Below are positions 32,893 through 42,878 of a stretch of 64,000 nucleotides of DNA, in pieces. Numbering within the stretch: position 1 is the first letter of the stretch; the number at the start of each line of letters is the position of its first letter. This DNA is from Eustoma russellianum. Taxonomy: Eukaryota; Streptophyta; Magnoliopsida; Gentianales; Gentianaceae. Where the stretch lies: positions 10,874,724-10,938,723 of the forward strand of contig AP025066.1 of assembly GCA_036186865.1 (NCBI GenBank). The letters are read 5' to 3'. A program made the position numbers and the translations under genes. The notes beneath the pieces are model-generated. The model searched no databases and had not been told where the DNA came from. It worked only from the letters and a program-made list of their open reading frames with translations.

Positions 32893-33280
32893 TGGTTGGG
32901 TGCGGCAATTGTCCCGTGGGGCTTAGGCCGTGTGGGCCAAGTCACAGTCAAATGTCGTGGGCGCTTGTGTGTGTGAATGCACTATAAGGCTAGGGTATGC
33001 GCATCTCCTATCACCAATTGGTTTTGGGAGAGTTGGTAGCGCCTGAGGTCCTACAAGTGGTATCAGAGCCAAGGTCACGGGTTTGATTCCCAGCAGGAGC
33101 AATTGCTGAGGGAGAGATTGTTGGGTGCAGCAATTGTCCCGTGGTGCTTAGGCCGTGTGGGCCAAGTCACAGTCAAATGCCACGGGCGCTTTGTGTGGTG
33201 AATGCACTATAAGGATAGGGTATGCGCATCTCCTATCACCAATTGGTTTTGGGAGAGTTGGTAGCGCCTGAGGTCCTACA
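32893..33280 (+). mobile_element. TRIM element (miniature LTR retrotransposon)
   Basis: Two direct repeats of 162-163 bp (32893-33055 and 33119-33280), starting T(G)GTTGGGTGC and ending GGTCCTACA, enclose a 63-bp interior. AG then TGGTATCAGAGC (33058-33069) is the tRNA-Met primer site, and CTGAGGGAGAGAT just before the second LTR is the purine tract. No coding sequence. The interior also contains a tRNA T-arm-like GGGTTTGATTCCC. At 388 bp it is at the small end for TRIM or SMART elements and must be mobilised in trans. It forms the right end of the composite at 29027-33280. Confidence 0.88.
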
Positions 33281-33285
33281 CTATC

Positions 33286-34805
33286 TACCTCTACGTGTTT
33301 TGTGCGATCATGCTGTACCACGTTTTCAAAGATACTGACCGCTGCCTTATTATCACACTTAATCTGACATGCTCCCCTGGGTGGAAAACTCATCTCGGTT
33401 AGCAACTTCCACAACCATAGTACCTCTGCGAGTCCTCGTGTAATTCCTCAGAACTCGGTCTCTGCATTCGATAGTGCGACCACCTTTTGTCTTTTTTACT
33501 TTTCCATGTCACACGGTTTCCTCCAACAAGAGTAAAATAACCTAAGGTGGACCTCCGATTATTTGGATTGTCGGCCCAGTCTGCATCGGTGTATGCTTCA
33601 ATCTCCAAATGTCCTTGTGGCTGAAACAGTACTCCTCGTCCGACTGACCGCTTCAGATATCTCATTATCCTCAATGCAGCTTCCATGTGGACTTTCTGAG
33701 GCCAGTGCATGAACTGACTGACCACTCCGACTGCGTATGCTATATCTGGCCTGTTGTGTTCCAGATATATGAGTTTACCTACTAACCTCAGGTACTGACC
33801 TTGGTCAACTCCTGCTTCTCCTTTATCAATCTGCAAGCCATGATTCGTAACCATCGAGGTGGTAGCCGGTTTAAAGTCTATCAATCCGGTCTCAATTAGT
33901 AGATCCAATATGTACTTCCGCTGACAGATAAAGATACCCTTCTTGGACATGAATACTTCAATTCCCAAGAAATATTTGAGCTCTCCTAGATCTTTCATCT
34001 TAAACTCTTGAAACAACTTGTCTCGGAGTCTGGCCATTTCTTCCGTGCCGCTTCCGGTGATTACCATATCATCCACATAAATAATAAGACACGTGATTAA
34101 GTTCCCCCTTTTCTTGAGAAATAAAGTATGATCTGAATTACTCTATCGATAGCCATTTTCCTTCATTGCCTTGGTAAACCTGCCGAACCATGCTCTTGGA
34201 GATTGCTTCAATCCATATAGTGCTGTTTTTAACCTGCACCCCTCTCCTGCTTCAAAACCTGATGAGAAACCTGGTGGAGCTTCCACATATACTTCTTCCC
34301 TCAAATCTCCATGCAGAAAAGCATTCTTTACATCAAAGTGGTATAATGGCCAATTTTGGTTTGCTGCTACTGAGAAGAGCACTCGGATGGTATGTATCTT
34401 GGTCACTAGAGAGAATGTCTCAAAGTAATCGAATCCATACGTTCGTTCATATCCCTGGCTACCAAACTTGCCTTGTATCTCTCAATCATTCCATCTGATC
34501 GGTACTTGATAGTGAAGATCCATCGACATCCTACAGGCCTTGTCTTCTCCAATGCATTCATTTCCTCTTGTATAGCATGTCGCCACTCTGGGACCCCGTG
34601 CTTCTTCCACAGTCTTCGGGATATTTGTGTTGTGTATGGACCTGGAGAATGTTTTTGCCGAAGAAGATAATCTCCCCCTGGCAACATTTGCTACTGGGTA
34701 TCTAGAGTTCCGTGGCTGGTATTCTGGCTCATACCGCACAGGTGGTACTCCACGGTTACTTCTTGGCAGGAGAGTATACCTGTTAGAGACTGGGTGGTCC
34801 TGTAC
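33286..34805 (-). pseudogene. Copia H pol: reverse transcriptase and RNase H (broken)
   Basis: In transcription order (right to left): a spacer like that before copia RT (HPVSNRYTLL, RYEPEYQPRNSRYP, 34790-34680); RT start (WRHAIQEEMNALEKTR, GCRWIFTIKYRSDG, RYKASLVAR); a frameshift near 34410; HFDVKNAFLHGDLREEVYVE and LYGLKQSPRAW (34406-34146); a TAG at 34143; catalytic VDDMVITG (34076); LKYFLGIEVF, ICQRKYILDLL, RPDIAYAVGVVSQFM; and RNase H YTDADWADNPNNRRST (about 33590). A frameshift near 33480-33415 precedes IKCDNKAAVSIFENVVQHDR, interrupted at 33286 by the composite. The usual spacer between ALEKTR and GCRW is missing, a small deletion. The 5' part of the element is lost beyond about 34805. 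Confidence 0.9.
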
Positions 34806-34814
34806 TTATTGGGC

Positions 34815-36403
34815 TTGGTGTCTTGACAAAGATTTTATGGAAAAAACCATGTTATGAGGTTTGTACACGGCTTTATCATTTAAATTTGAATTTTAAACTT
34901 AAGAGAAGTTTGCCTAGAAATTCAAATCTGAAGTATGCTAGTTGTGATGTTGATAGCATTTTGTGGTTGACTGGAAAATCTAAGTTATTGAAACTTGATA
35001 GTTTGCTTTCATCTTTTTGAAAATAGAGACTCTTGTGTAAAATGAAATAACTCAGGCTAGTTATTTTGTGATGATACTTATGTTACGTGATGATTTTTTG
35101 TCTTAGGGATTTGATGATTTTGTTTAAAGGCTAAGTAGTTTTATGTTGTAAGACTTGCATTTAGTATAGCGTGTAATTAGAAACAAAGCTAAATGTAAGT
35201 TTGATAATGAAATAAGATTTTGTTGAGTCTATGGTGTGATTGAAAGATCAAAAAAGATGTTCTCTTATGAAGCTTGTTTTGTAAGAAAGTTATTGGAGTT
35301 TACTCCAAAATGACATAGAGAGTTAATTCTATGCTCATTGTTGAAAGCCTGTAAGAGCTTGTTGTTTTGTTACTTGATGACTAACTAAGGTTGTATTGTA
35401 TGTCGATAACATTTACGTAATAAGATGAATGTTAAATCTAGTTCAAAGAGTGAGGTTTTATGGTTAATTTGACACGAGATTATGGAGAAATATGGTTGTT
35501 TAGTCCTTCATGCTTGCATGAAAGTAAAAGTCATTTTTAACATGTGAAGTTAAGCATGTGAATACTTGTATATGTTGTATAACTTTTAAAACACTTTAGT
35601 TAGTCTTTATGGAATAACAAAATGTTTTGTTGAGTGATTTGTTTGATAAAAATCACGGAAGTAAATGATCTAAGATGGTTCTAGTACTTGATGAATGATA
35701 AAGCTTCGTGAATTTTTCATTAATGTATCAGTCAACTCAGATGGCAAAAATTTCTGCGGTCTTTTGATAATATGATGTAAGTTTTGGAACTTGGCACACC
35801 TTCTTTTACTCTTGAACGTTCTTAAACTAACTTCAGAAGTTATATTCAGTAGCGTGGTGCCAAATTAACTTCTTTCTTATGAATTGAAGTCTATAAATAC
35901 AAGGATCAAAAGGTTTTGACGATGAACTCGTGAAATACTTTTGACATGCTCTAAAATAATCTTTGGAAAATCTTTTTGAAGCCTTTTTTGAAAAGCTGCA
36001 AAATTTTTTCTGTCTTTTTCCTCTTCCTTTTGAGTTAGACACTTTAGATACACAAGCTCAATCTTTTACTTGTAGAGCAAACAAAAAAAAGAACCGTTAT
36101 TCTTGGAAGCATTTGTAGCGTAGTCTACCTTGCTCACTGGTGGTGACAAAATTGCTTTTGAGGACGGTGTAACATTTGTTATGTCTCGACTGCTATTCTC
36201 TTGGTGTATCTTTTCCTTTCTGCTTGATTATCATATCTTTAGAATTCTTCCTATTACCCTGTAAATTTCAAAGGAAGTTTGAGAAAATTAGAGAATACTT
36301 CTATGATTCTCTCTTTCAATTTATATGTACGACACCTTAGTCATCTTGTGAATTTCATCATGATTTATCATATTCCTAGTCTTCTGTTCCTAAATTTTCA
36401 ACA
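34815..36403 (+). repeat. Left direct repeat (probable 5' LTR) of element G
   Basis: Landmarks shared with the right copy: AACCATGTTAT, AGAAATTCAAAT, TTACTCCAAAATGACATAGA, ATAAATACAAGGATCAAAAG, GTAGTCTACCTTGCTCACTG and TGTTATGTCTCG. ATAAATACAAGG at about 35895 could be its TATA region. Strong divergence from the right copy suggests great age. Confidence 0.65.
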
Positions 36404-37974
36404 CTCTTAAAAGCAATTTTTGGTTGATATGGCTACCAAACAACTCATGGTTCCTAATATGTCCAAGTTGGAACCATAGGAAGAAATAAGTCATGCAATG
36501 ACAAGTATTTAGAAATGTCGATGTACACCAAAAACACTATGATTGACTTGGTTACATTCTTAAAATTGAATATTCGTGGAGGATGATATTTTTGAAATTG
36601 CAGAAACTCATGAAGAATAAATGGAATAAAAAGAAACTTCTATTGTGGGTGAATTTGGTGATCAAGAAGAAGAGCAGAAAGAAAATGAGAGTAAAAATGA
36701 CTAAACTATTTTTATTTTTTTAGCATTCTTCATCTATATTCTGGAAAATTGTGAGTTTGAATCTTCAAAGAAAATATCATGGCAAAAGACCAATTTTGTG
36801 AAGACATCAACATGGTGTTACTCCTATTTCTTCTGGCTTACTGGGGTTAGAGTTTTTTGTGATGTTGAACAAAAGTTTACATCAAACCAGTCCTTTAAAG
36901 AACCAAAGGAGAACAATAGATTAGAAGATGCAAGTTGTGATGAAAGGGAAGATGAAGCCTGACATGGTGGATTCAATAACTCTTGACAACACTTGAAGCT
37001 TGGACCCATGAAGACTACTGTATAGGAATGAGTTTTGGGCTTTTAATTGTGCAACACTTATCTCAAAAGTGACAAATTTTATCAACATTGGATGTGAACA
37101 TAAAAAAGACCAGGAAACCTAAGAGGAACATAAGAACATGCAACAAAGGTAGCATCAACACAATCAATAGCAATGAGTGAAGAGTAAAGCCAACAACAGT
37201 ATCAAGCTGGTTAAAGATAAGAAGATCACTACGATGGTCATCTTCTTTGAGGTAACCTTGTTGGTAGTGCAACGGAAGAGATGGTGATCGTTTTGTATAC
37301 TAAGTACATCGTAATCAGTAGATATTTATTTCATGAAATTCAAGAGATCGTCATCATCATCATCCGGACCCAGTATATCCTAACGACAGCAAAAGCTATT
37401 GTTAGGGTATGGGGAGGGTAAGTGGTAGGCAGACAATACCTCTACCCCAAGGGATAGAGAGTCTGCTTCCAGTGAGATCCCCGGCTCTATATATACCTAC
37501 ATAAATGACATGATAATATCGAAAGTCCTTTCTTGTATTTCTTGAATTTCCTCACTAACACACTAGCACAACATATTTGAGAATGCACGGAAATCCAAGA
37601 AGTTGTATAATTGAAAGTGCTCTTAAAGCTAATTTTGTCTATAACGCTAAAGTTAGAAATGTATTTTATATTCCTACTATTTTTAGGAATTGATTTATGA
37701 GTTTTTACCATATAAAGCTGATATTTTTGTTTTTGTACTATGCATGTGATCTTTTGGATCTTGATAGGTTTGTATCTAGTCTTTGAATGTGATTGAGTGA
37801 TTTTTCTTGTACTGAGTTAGACAAGATCATGAGAATGTTAATACTATTAAGAGAATAAGGAAGATGAATATTATCACCGTTAGAAAAACAAAAGGCATGT
37901 AATAAATTTTTCTGTTGATATTTGGTCAAAAATCTATATATGTATTGGCATGTGTTTAAATGTATAACATGATT
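36404..37974 (+). pseudogene. Interior of element G with a gag-like start and a SINE copy
   Basis: An ATG at about 36429 opens MATKQLMVPNMSKLEP, like the first residues of many copia gag proteins, and stops after 16 codons; beyond this there is only GEDDIFEIAETHEE-like debris in other frames near 36570-36620. No protease, integrase or RT is present. The rest is non-coding and includes the SINE-like copy at 37351-37514. The gag assignment is weak. Confidence 0.35.
37351..37514 (-). mobile_element. SINE-like repeat, copy 2 (Au-SINE-like)
   Basis: Matches copy 1 at 14872-15040 over about 160 bases (GACAGCAAAAGCTAT, GGGAGGGTAAGTGG, CCCAAGGGATAGAGAG, CTGCTTCCAGTGAGATCC). The tail side is (TCA)n on the plus strand. 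The adjoining 61-bp segment at 37516-37576 is inverted relative to the corresponding segment beside copy 1. Confidence 0.6.
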
Positions 37975-40926
37975 AGGCTTGGTATCTTGACAAAGATTTG
38001 ATGTTAAAAACCATGTTATCGGGTACGTCGATAGATTTATCATTTGAATTTGGATTTTAAGCTTAAGAGAAGTGTGCCTAGAAATTCAAATGTGAACTAT
38101 GTTAGTTGTGTATAATGTTGAAAGCATTTTGTGGTTGAGTGAAAAATCTATGTGATTGCAACTTGATAGTTTAATTTCATTTTTTTTTAAAATAGAGCCT
38201 CTAGTTAAAAATAAAATAACTCAGACTAGTTATTTTATTATGGTAATTATGTATGCATGATAATTTCTTGTATTAAGTATTTGATGATTTTGTTTAAACG
38301 CTAAGGAGTTTTATACTATACGACTTGCATTTAGTGTAGCGTACAAATGCAAAATAAACGAGACGTAAGTTTGATAATGAAATATGCTTTTGTTAAGTCT
38401 ATGGTGTGATTGAAGGATCAAAAGACCTGTTTCCTTATGAAGCTTGGTTCATAAGAAAGTTGTTGCAGTTTACTTATGAAGCTTGGTTCATAAGAAAGTT
38501 GTTGGAGTTTACTCCAAAATGACATAGAGAGTTAAGTCTACGTTCATTATTAAAAGCCTTTTCAATCTAATGACAACCTCTTTGTGTTTCTAACACATGG
38601 GTACGGTTGCGTTAATCAGATCCTCCCATACCTCGCCATAGGCGGGAGCTTCTAAGCCAATAGGGTAATGTTGTTGTTATTGTTGTTTCTGGTCTAATGA
38701 CACCATAGATTGTTGTTTTGTTACTTGATGACTAATTAAGGTTGTATGGTTGATAGTATGTATGTAGTAAAATAAGTGTTAAATTTCGTTCAAAGAAAGA
38801 GGCTTTATTTTTAAGGTTGACATGAGATTATGGAGAAATATGGGGGTTTAGATTTTCATGCTTTCCTGAAAGTAGAAGTTATTTTTAATATGTGAAGTTA
38901 AACATGTGAATATCTTGTATATGCTGTATAACTTCTAAAAAAGTGTAGAAGGTTGAAGAAAAAAACTGGATCATTATTAAAATATTTGTTAGCTTATTAT
39001 TCTAATTGGTTGAAGTTGTTGTGTTTGAGCTTATGTGTATGATAAGCTTTCTTAAAGCATATGAAACGAATTTATTTTTCTTCGTTTATGATTGTTGGTA
39101 AAACTAACTCCGTGTTAACGTTTCTCATGATGAATGCCGATTATTTTTGTTGAAGGAGTGGGTTCTTCGAAACATTATGTTGTGTTTGAGTTTGATGGTT
39201 TACTTGATAAAAAAAACTCAACAGTTCGATGCTTATTTTTAGTTAGTCTTTATAGATTAACAAGATATTTTATTTAGTGATTCGTTGATAAAAATCACTT
39301 GAGTAATGACTTGAAAAGGTGCTAGTACTTGATGAATGATACAAGGTTGTGAATTTCTCATGAATTTTCTTGGGTAAATCATAGACAATGCAAGATATAT
39401 GAGAGTGGCCTAGTAACAATTAAGTGTAAGTTAGTTTTTGTGATGTCGAAGGGGATTGGATTATTCTAGTGATGTGAGCTCTCTATGATGTCAACTCAAC
39501 CTACGATTAGTAGTGATCATAGGCATGATGTTTAATGTGGTTAAAACAAGTCATAAAAAATTTCTAACCAGCACTATCAAACTTGTCCCTCTATATGGTG
39601 TGATGTAAGATGGTGCTTGCTTCAAATTGATGAGTTTGAGATTTTAAGAATCTCTTAATGAAACTCATAGCCATGTTTATGGTGGTGTGCACTTGATGAA
39701 TTTTACCTATATAAGTGTGGAGCTGGTGATGCTTCTTATGAGAGTTTAGAATAACTCATTAGAGTGCTTATGAGAACCTGCGAGTGGGTGTATGGTCGAA
39801 TTTGGACCAAACCGCAAACTTGTGTGAAGTAGACAATGACATGCCTTTTGGTCGTACATATAAAGAGTAGTGAGGTAAGATTTCAGACGTCTATTTCATC
39901 TTATTTCTGCTTATATACTTCCATTTGTACTATATGAAGATTGAACACACGAGTCATCATCCATTGTGTGGCATTACCTTTGTTTAATACCAGGGAGGTT
40001 AGCTTTATTTGTTCAATGTTCTTGATTGGAGAGTAAAAACTTGGATTTGATGAATAAGATGATACTCTGAATTTTTTGAATTCTAAGGTGAAAGGTTTGA
40101 TGAGTGAGATCGAACGTTCAGTAACGAGTTCTGAGTGCGGTTTCTGAGTTCGGTTCAATTCTTAAGTTTATGTCCAGTCACCAAACGTAGCACCGAGCAT
40201 TCGGTGAAGAAATTCACCAAACGTCTGGTAATGAGTTCTGAGTTGCAATGTTCAAGAATTCTGAATTCAGCATTCGGTCAAAATGACTGAATGTATCGGT
40301 CGACTGAGACAGCAAAAAAGTTTCGTTGTCTTTTGATGAAACGATGTAACTTTTGCAACTTGTGACACCTTCTTTCAACCTTGAAAGGTCATAAACTAAA
40401 TTCAGAAGTGAAATTCTGTAGAGCGGTTCCAAATAAAGTTTTTTTCTTATGAATTGAAATCTATAAATACAAGGATCAAAAGGTTTTATAGTGAGCTCTT
40501 GAAATATTTTTGACATGCTTTAAAATGATCTTTGAAAAATATTTTTGAAGTCTTTTGTGAAAACGTGCAAAATTTGTTTCTTGTCTTTTTCCTCTTACTT
40601 TAGTTTTAGACACTTCAAATAGATAAGTTCAATCTTCTTCTCGTAGAGCAAACACAAGAAAGAAGTCGTTATCCTGGGAAGCTTTTGTGGCGTAGTCTAC
40701 CTTGCTCACTGATAGAAACAAAATTGTTTTTAAGTACGGCGTAATATTTGTTACGTCTCGCCTATTACTCTCTTATTTTATCTTTTTCTTTATGTATTTT
40801 AAAGGTAGTTTGAAGAAACTTGAGAACAATTCTATGATGCTCTCCTTAGTATTCTTCAATTTAGTTATTTTGTGATTTCATCAAAATTTATCATCTTTTA
40901 AGTCTTCTAGATCTTAATTTCCAACA
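37975..40926 (+). repeat. Right direct repeat (probable 3' LTR) of element G
   Basis: Collinear with 34815-36403 apart from extra blocks at about 38945-39230 and 39360-40290 and a SINE fragment at 38575-38692. Ends TTCCAACA. The five bases after it (CCATA) have no matching copy beside the left repeat. Confidence 0.6.
38575..38692 (+). mobile_element. Short SINE fragment with a 9-bp target duplication
   Basis: This 118-bp insert is absent from the left repeat of element G. It carries GGTACGGTTGCGTTAATCAG, CCCATACCTCGCCATAGG and a GTTGTTGTTATTGTTGTT tail, phrases found in plant tRNA-derived SINEs of the Au type. TCTAATGAC flanks it on both sides (38566-38574 and 38693-38701). The insertion is therefore younger than the element it sits in. 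Confidence 0.75.
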
Positions 40927-41513
40927 CCATAGGCTTTTGTTGTTCGGAGAGTGTTAGGGGAGCTATTAAATAAAGATGACAAGAGCATGCGTCATTGGGG
41001 TTTTCTTCTGTCCATCTGTTGCAAACTTCTGCAGTGTTTTCTGCTTTACATTTTCCATGTTTTTATGTGTAGTTGTGGTCGGTATTTAGGATAGCAGCAA
41101 GCCACACACGCATGCAATTTTCCAAAATCCATGCACATTTGTCTTTTGGACACAAAATCGGTATAATATTAAAATTATCCCACTAAGTGCTAACTTAGTA
41201 ACTGATTACCCAGAATATATGCAAAAAAACTCATTACTTCGACAAAAAAAAATTGTTAGAATCCGCCCATAACATAATGGAGAGATCTATTCCTATACAT
41301 CCTCAAACCATTCAAGGGATTTTTATCAGCAAGATTTTCCTTTTCTTTCTCTTTTCCGCCGGCTCCAAGCAGCTGCAGCCATCTGTTCTTTCTTTCTTTC
41401 GTTTGCTTTCCAAAATTTAGGCTGCCATATATATTAGGTTTAGTTTTTTTCTCTTCCTTTTTATTTTTTATAATCTAATTTATATTTTTAAGCTAATCTT
41501 TTTTAAATATAAT

Positions 41514-41517
<4 letters not shown>
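40927..41517. other. Non-coding spacer before LINE-C
   Basis: About 590 bases with no open frame of interest, no terminal signals and no repeat that I could match elsewhere in the window. It contains an AT-rich, pyrimidine-rich patch near 41330-41500. Confidence 0.5.

Positions 41518-41577
<60 letters not shown>
41518..41577. repeat. (AC)n-(AT)n compound microsatellite upstream of LINE-C
   Basis: About 13 AC units followed by about 16 AT units, ending about 20 bases before the first LINE-C homology. It is the third LINE junction in the window associated with a TA-type microsatellite. Confidence 0.95.
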
Positions 41578-41580
<3 letters not shown>

Positions 41581-41658
41581 CTTTATGTAATATATATGAC
41601 AAAATGCTCTGGCGCTTTCTTGGCACTAGCGGCGGCGTAGACACCGAATTCGCCGGCA

Positions 41659-42878
41659 ATGGCCAACGCCCCATCTCCTCCATTAACCAAATCTTTTGCA
41701 GCAGTTGTTTCTTTCACCACAACTTCTTTTCCACAGCGAGAAATCAGTCGATACAAAGGCGCCCCAGCGGTTCATTTTACACCATCGGAAATCGATGTAC
41801 TGGCAACCCGGTTTCGCCATGCTTTGGTCGGTACTTTCTGGCGGGGTAGGCCGGCAATGGCGGCGATCCATCGAGCATTCAATCTCATTGGATTTCAAGG
41901 TAATGTTCCTATTGGATTATTGGAGGAAAGCCATATCTTGATGAATTTCGATAAAGAAAATGATTATACAGGTTGTTTCTATCGTAGAACGTGGCGCAAT
42001 CTTGGATATGAAATGCGCGTCACAAAGTGGACTCCGGCATTTATTCCCAAATTTGAAATTCTGGTGGTGCTGGTTTGGATATCACTTCCAGGTCTCCCAA
42101 TTCACATGCATGATCAAAGGGCGTTGTTTGCAATTGTCTGAGCTATTGGCCACCCTATCAAAGTGGATGCCGCGACCCAAAAATATTCTCCGTCCTTCGG
42201 TTGCACGAGTATGTATTGAGGTAGATGTCACACAAGAGCTTCCTTCCAAAATCTATATAGACTGTGGAGATTCAACCTTTTTTTAATCTATGGTTTATGA
42301 AGATCTACTGTTGTATTGTATCAAATGTTGAACTTTCGGCCATAAAGATGGTCAGTGTGTGGTGCATGATGACGAGGGACCAGTGCATGGTCCTCCAAAA
42401 ACAGATGATCAACCCAAGATATGGCAACCAAAGCAAAAAACTGATACTCTCAGAACCTGCCCCTCCCATAAATGTGGACCCACCATCAGAGGAGGCTTTG
42501 CCGAAAGCCAGCCACTCTCAGGATATCTCTCGCCTTGGGCAAGATGCGAAGTATCATTCTCCGATTGAGATTGTGGATGATGATGTGCTTGGACATAGTT
42601 CGGATACTGAACTCCCTCCTGCGGACATTACTCCTAATATTCCTGCTATCACTGAGGATGTCACACGTCGAATTCAACTGCCACAGCCTTCCTTAGCGGA
42701 GGATGTGCTTTTATCTCGGCTAGATGGATCATCTGATGCTACTCGCTTCATTATTGTTGTTTCCCTCTGTTGGCGGCAGACTAAAAGAGAATTGCCACCT
42801 TTGCCACCTTCAACAATCCTTAAACGTAGTGCCTCTCGCCTGTCTCGTATGAGTGAGCCTATTTCTCTTTCTCAATGA
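41659..42878 (+). pseudogene. LINE-C ORF1 (DUF4283-like, broken zinc knuckle)
   Basis: The first 160 codons are open and match LINE-A ORF1 (ALVGTFWRGRPAMAAIHRAF, CFYRRTWRNLGYEMRVTKWT, LPGLPIHMHDQRALF). A TGA at 42139 ends the frame. A frameshift follows near 42180 (SVARVCIEVDVTQELPSKIY), then further stops. The zinc knuckle near 42318-42360 has a stop between its second Cys and its His. The acidic C-terminal half (42470-42878) returns in another frame, ending LSQ just at the ATGA overlap with ORF2. Confidence 0.88.

Larger units (their letters stand above)
29027..33280 (+). mobile_element. Composite of a long copia-type LTR and a TRIM, integrated as one unit
   Basis: The unit starts TGTAGAGAAAAAG, like the LTRs of element E (52170), and is collinear with that LTR, apart from an internal 0.94-kb duplication, to about 32850. 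It then passes through CACCGCACCAA into a complete TRIM (32893-33280) whose last bases GGTCCTACA are also the expected end of the E-type LTR. The flanks carry one duplication, CTATC (29022-29026 and 33281-33285), around the whole unit, and the copia H RNase H frame is cleanly split there. The TRIM has no duplication of its own. The simplest reading is a chimera made before or during integration; replacement of a solo-LTR end by TRIM sequence is the alternative. Confidence 0.8.
34815..40926 (+). mobile_element. Element G: degraded element with two long direct repeats
   Basis: Direct repeats at 34815-36403 and 37975-40926 share their start (GGCTTGGTGTCTTGACAAAG and GGCTTGGTATCTTGACAAAG), much of their body and their end (CAACA). 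The second is longer by two blocks (about 290 and 920 bases) plus a SINE. Between them lie 1.57 kb with a gag-like start. This is the layout of an internally deleted LTR element, but no purine tract, tRNA-Met site or target duplication could be confirmed, and the exact LTR start is unsure. The left repeat truncates copia H. Confidence 0.6.

Noticed and set aside
33058..33095. tRNA gene in the TRIM interior
   Set aside because: Only a primer-binding site and a T-arm-like motif are present; there is no acceptor stem, D-arm or anticodon arm.
32893..33280. Cassandra-type TRIM
   Set aside because: I see no 5S rRNA-like promoter block in the LTRs.
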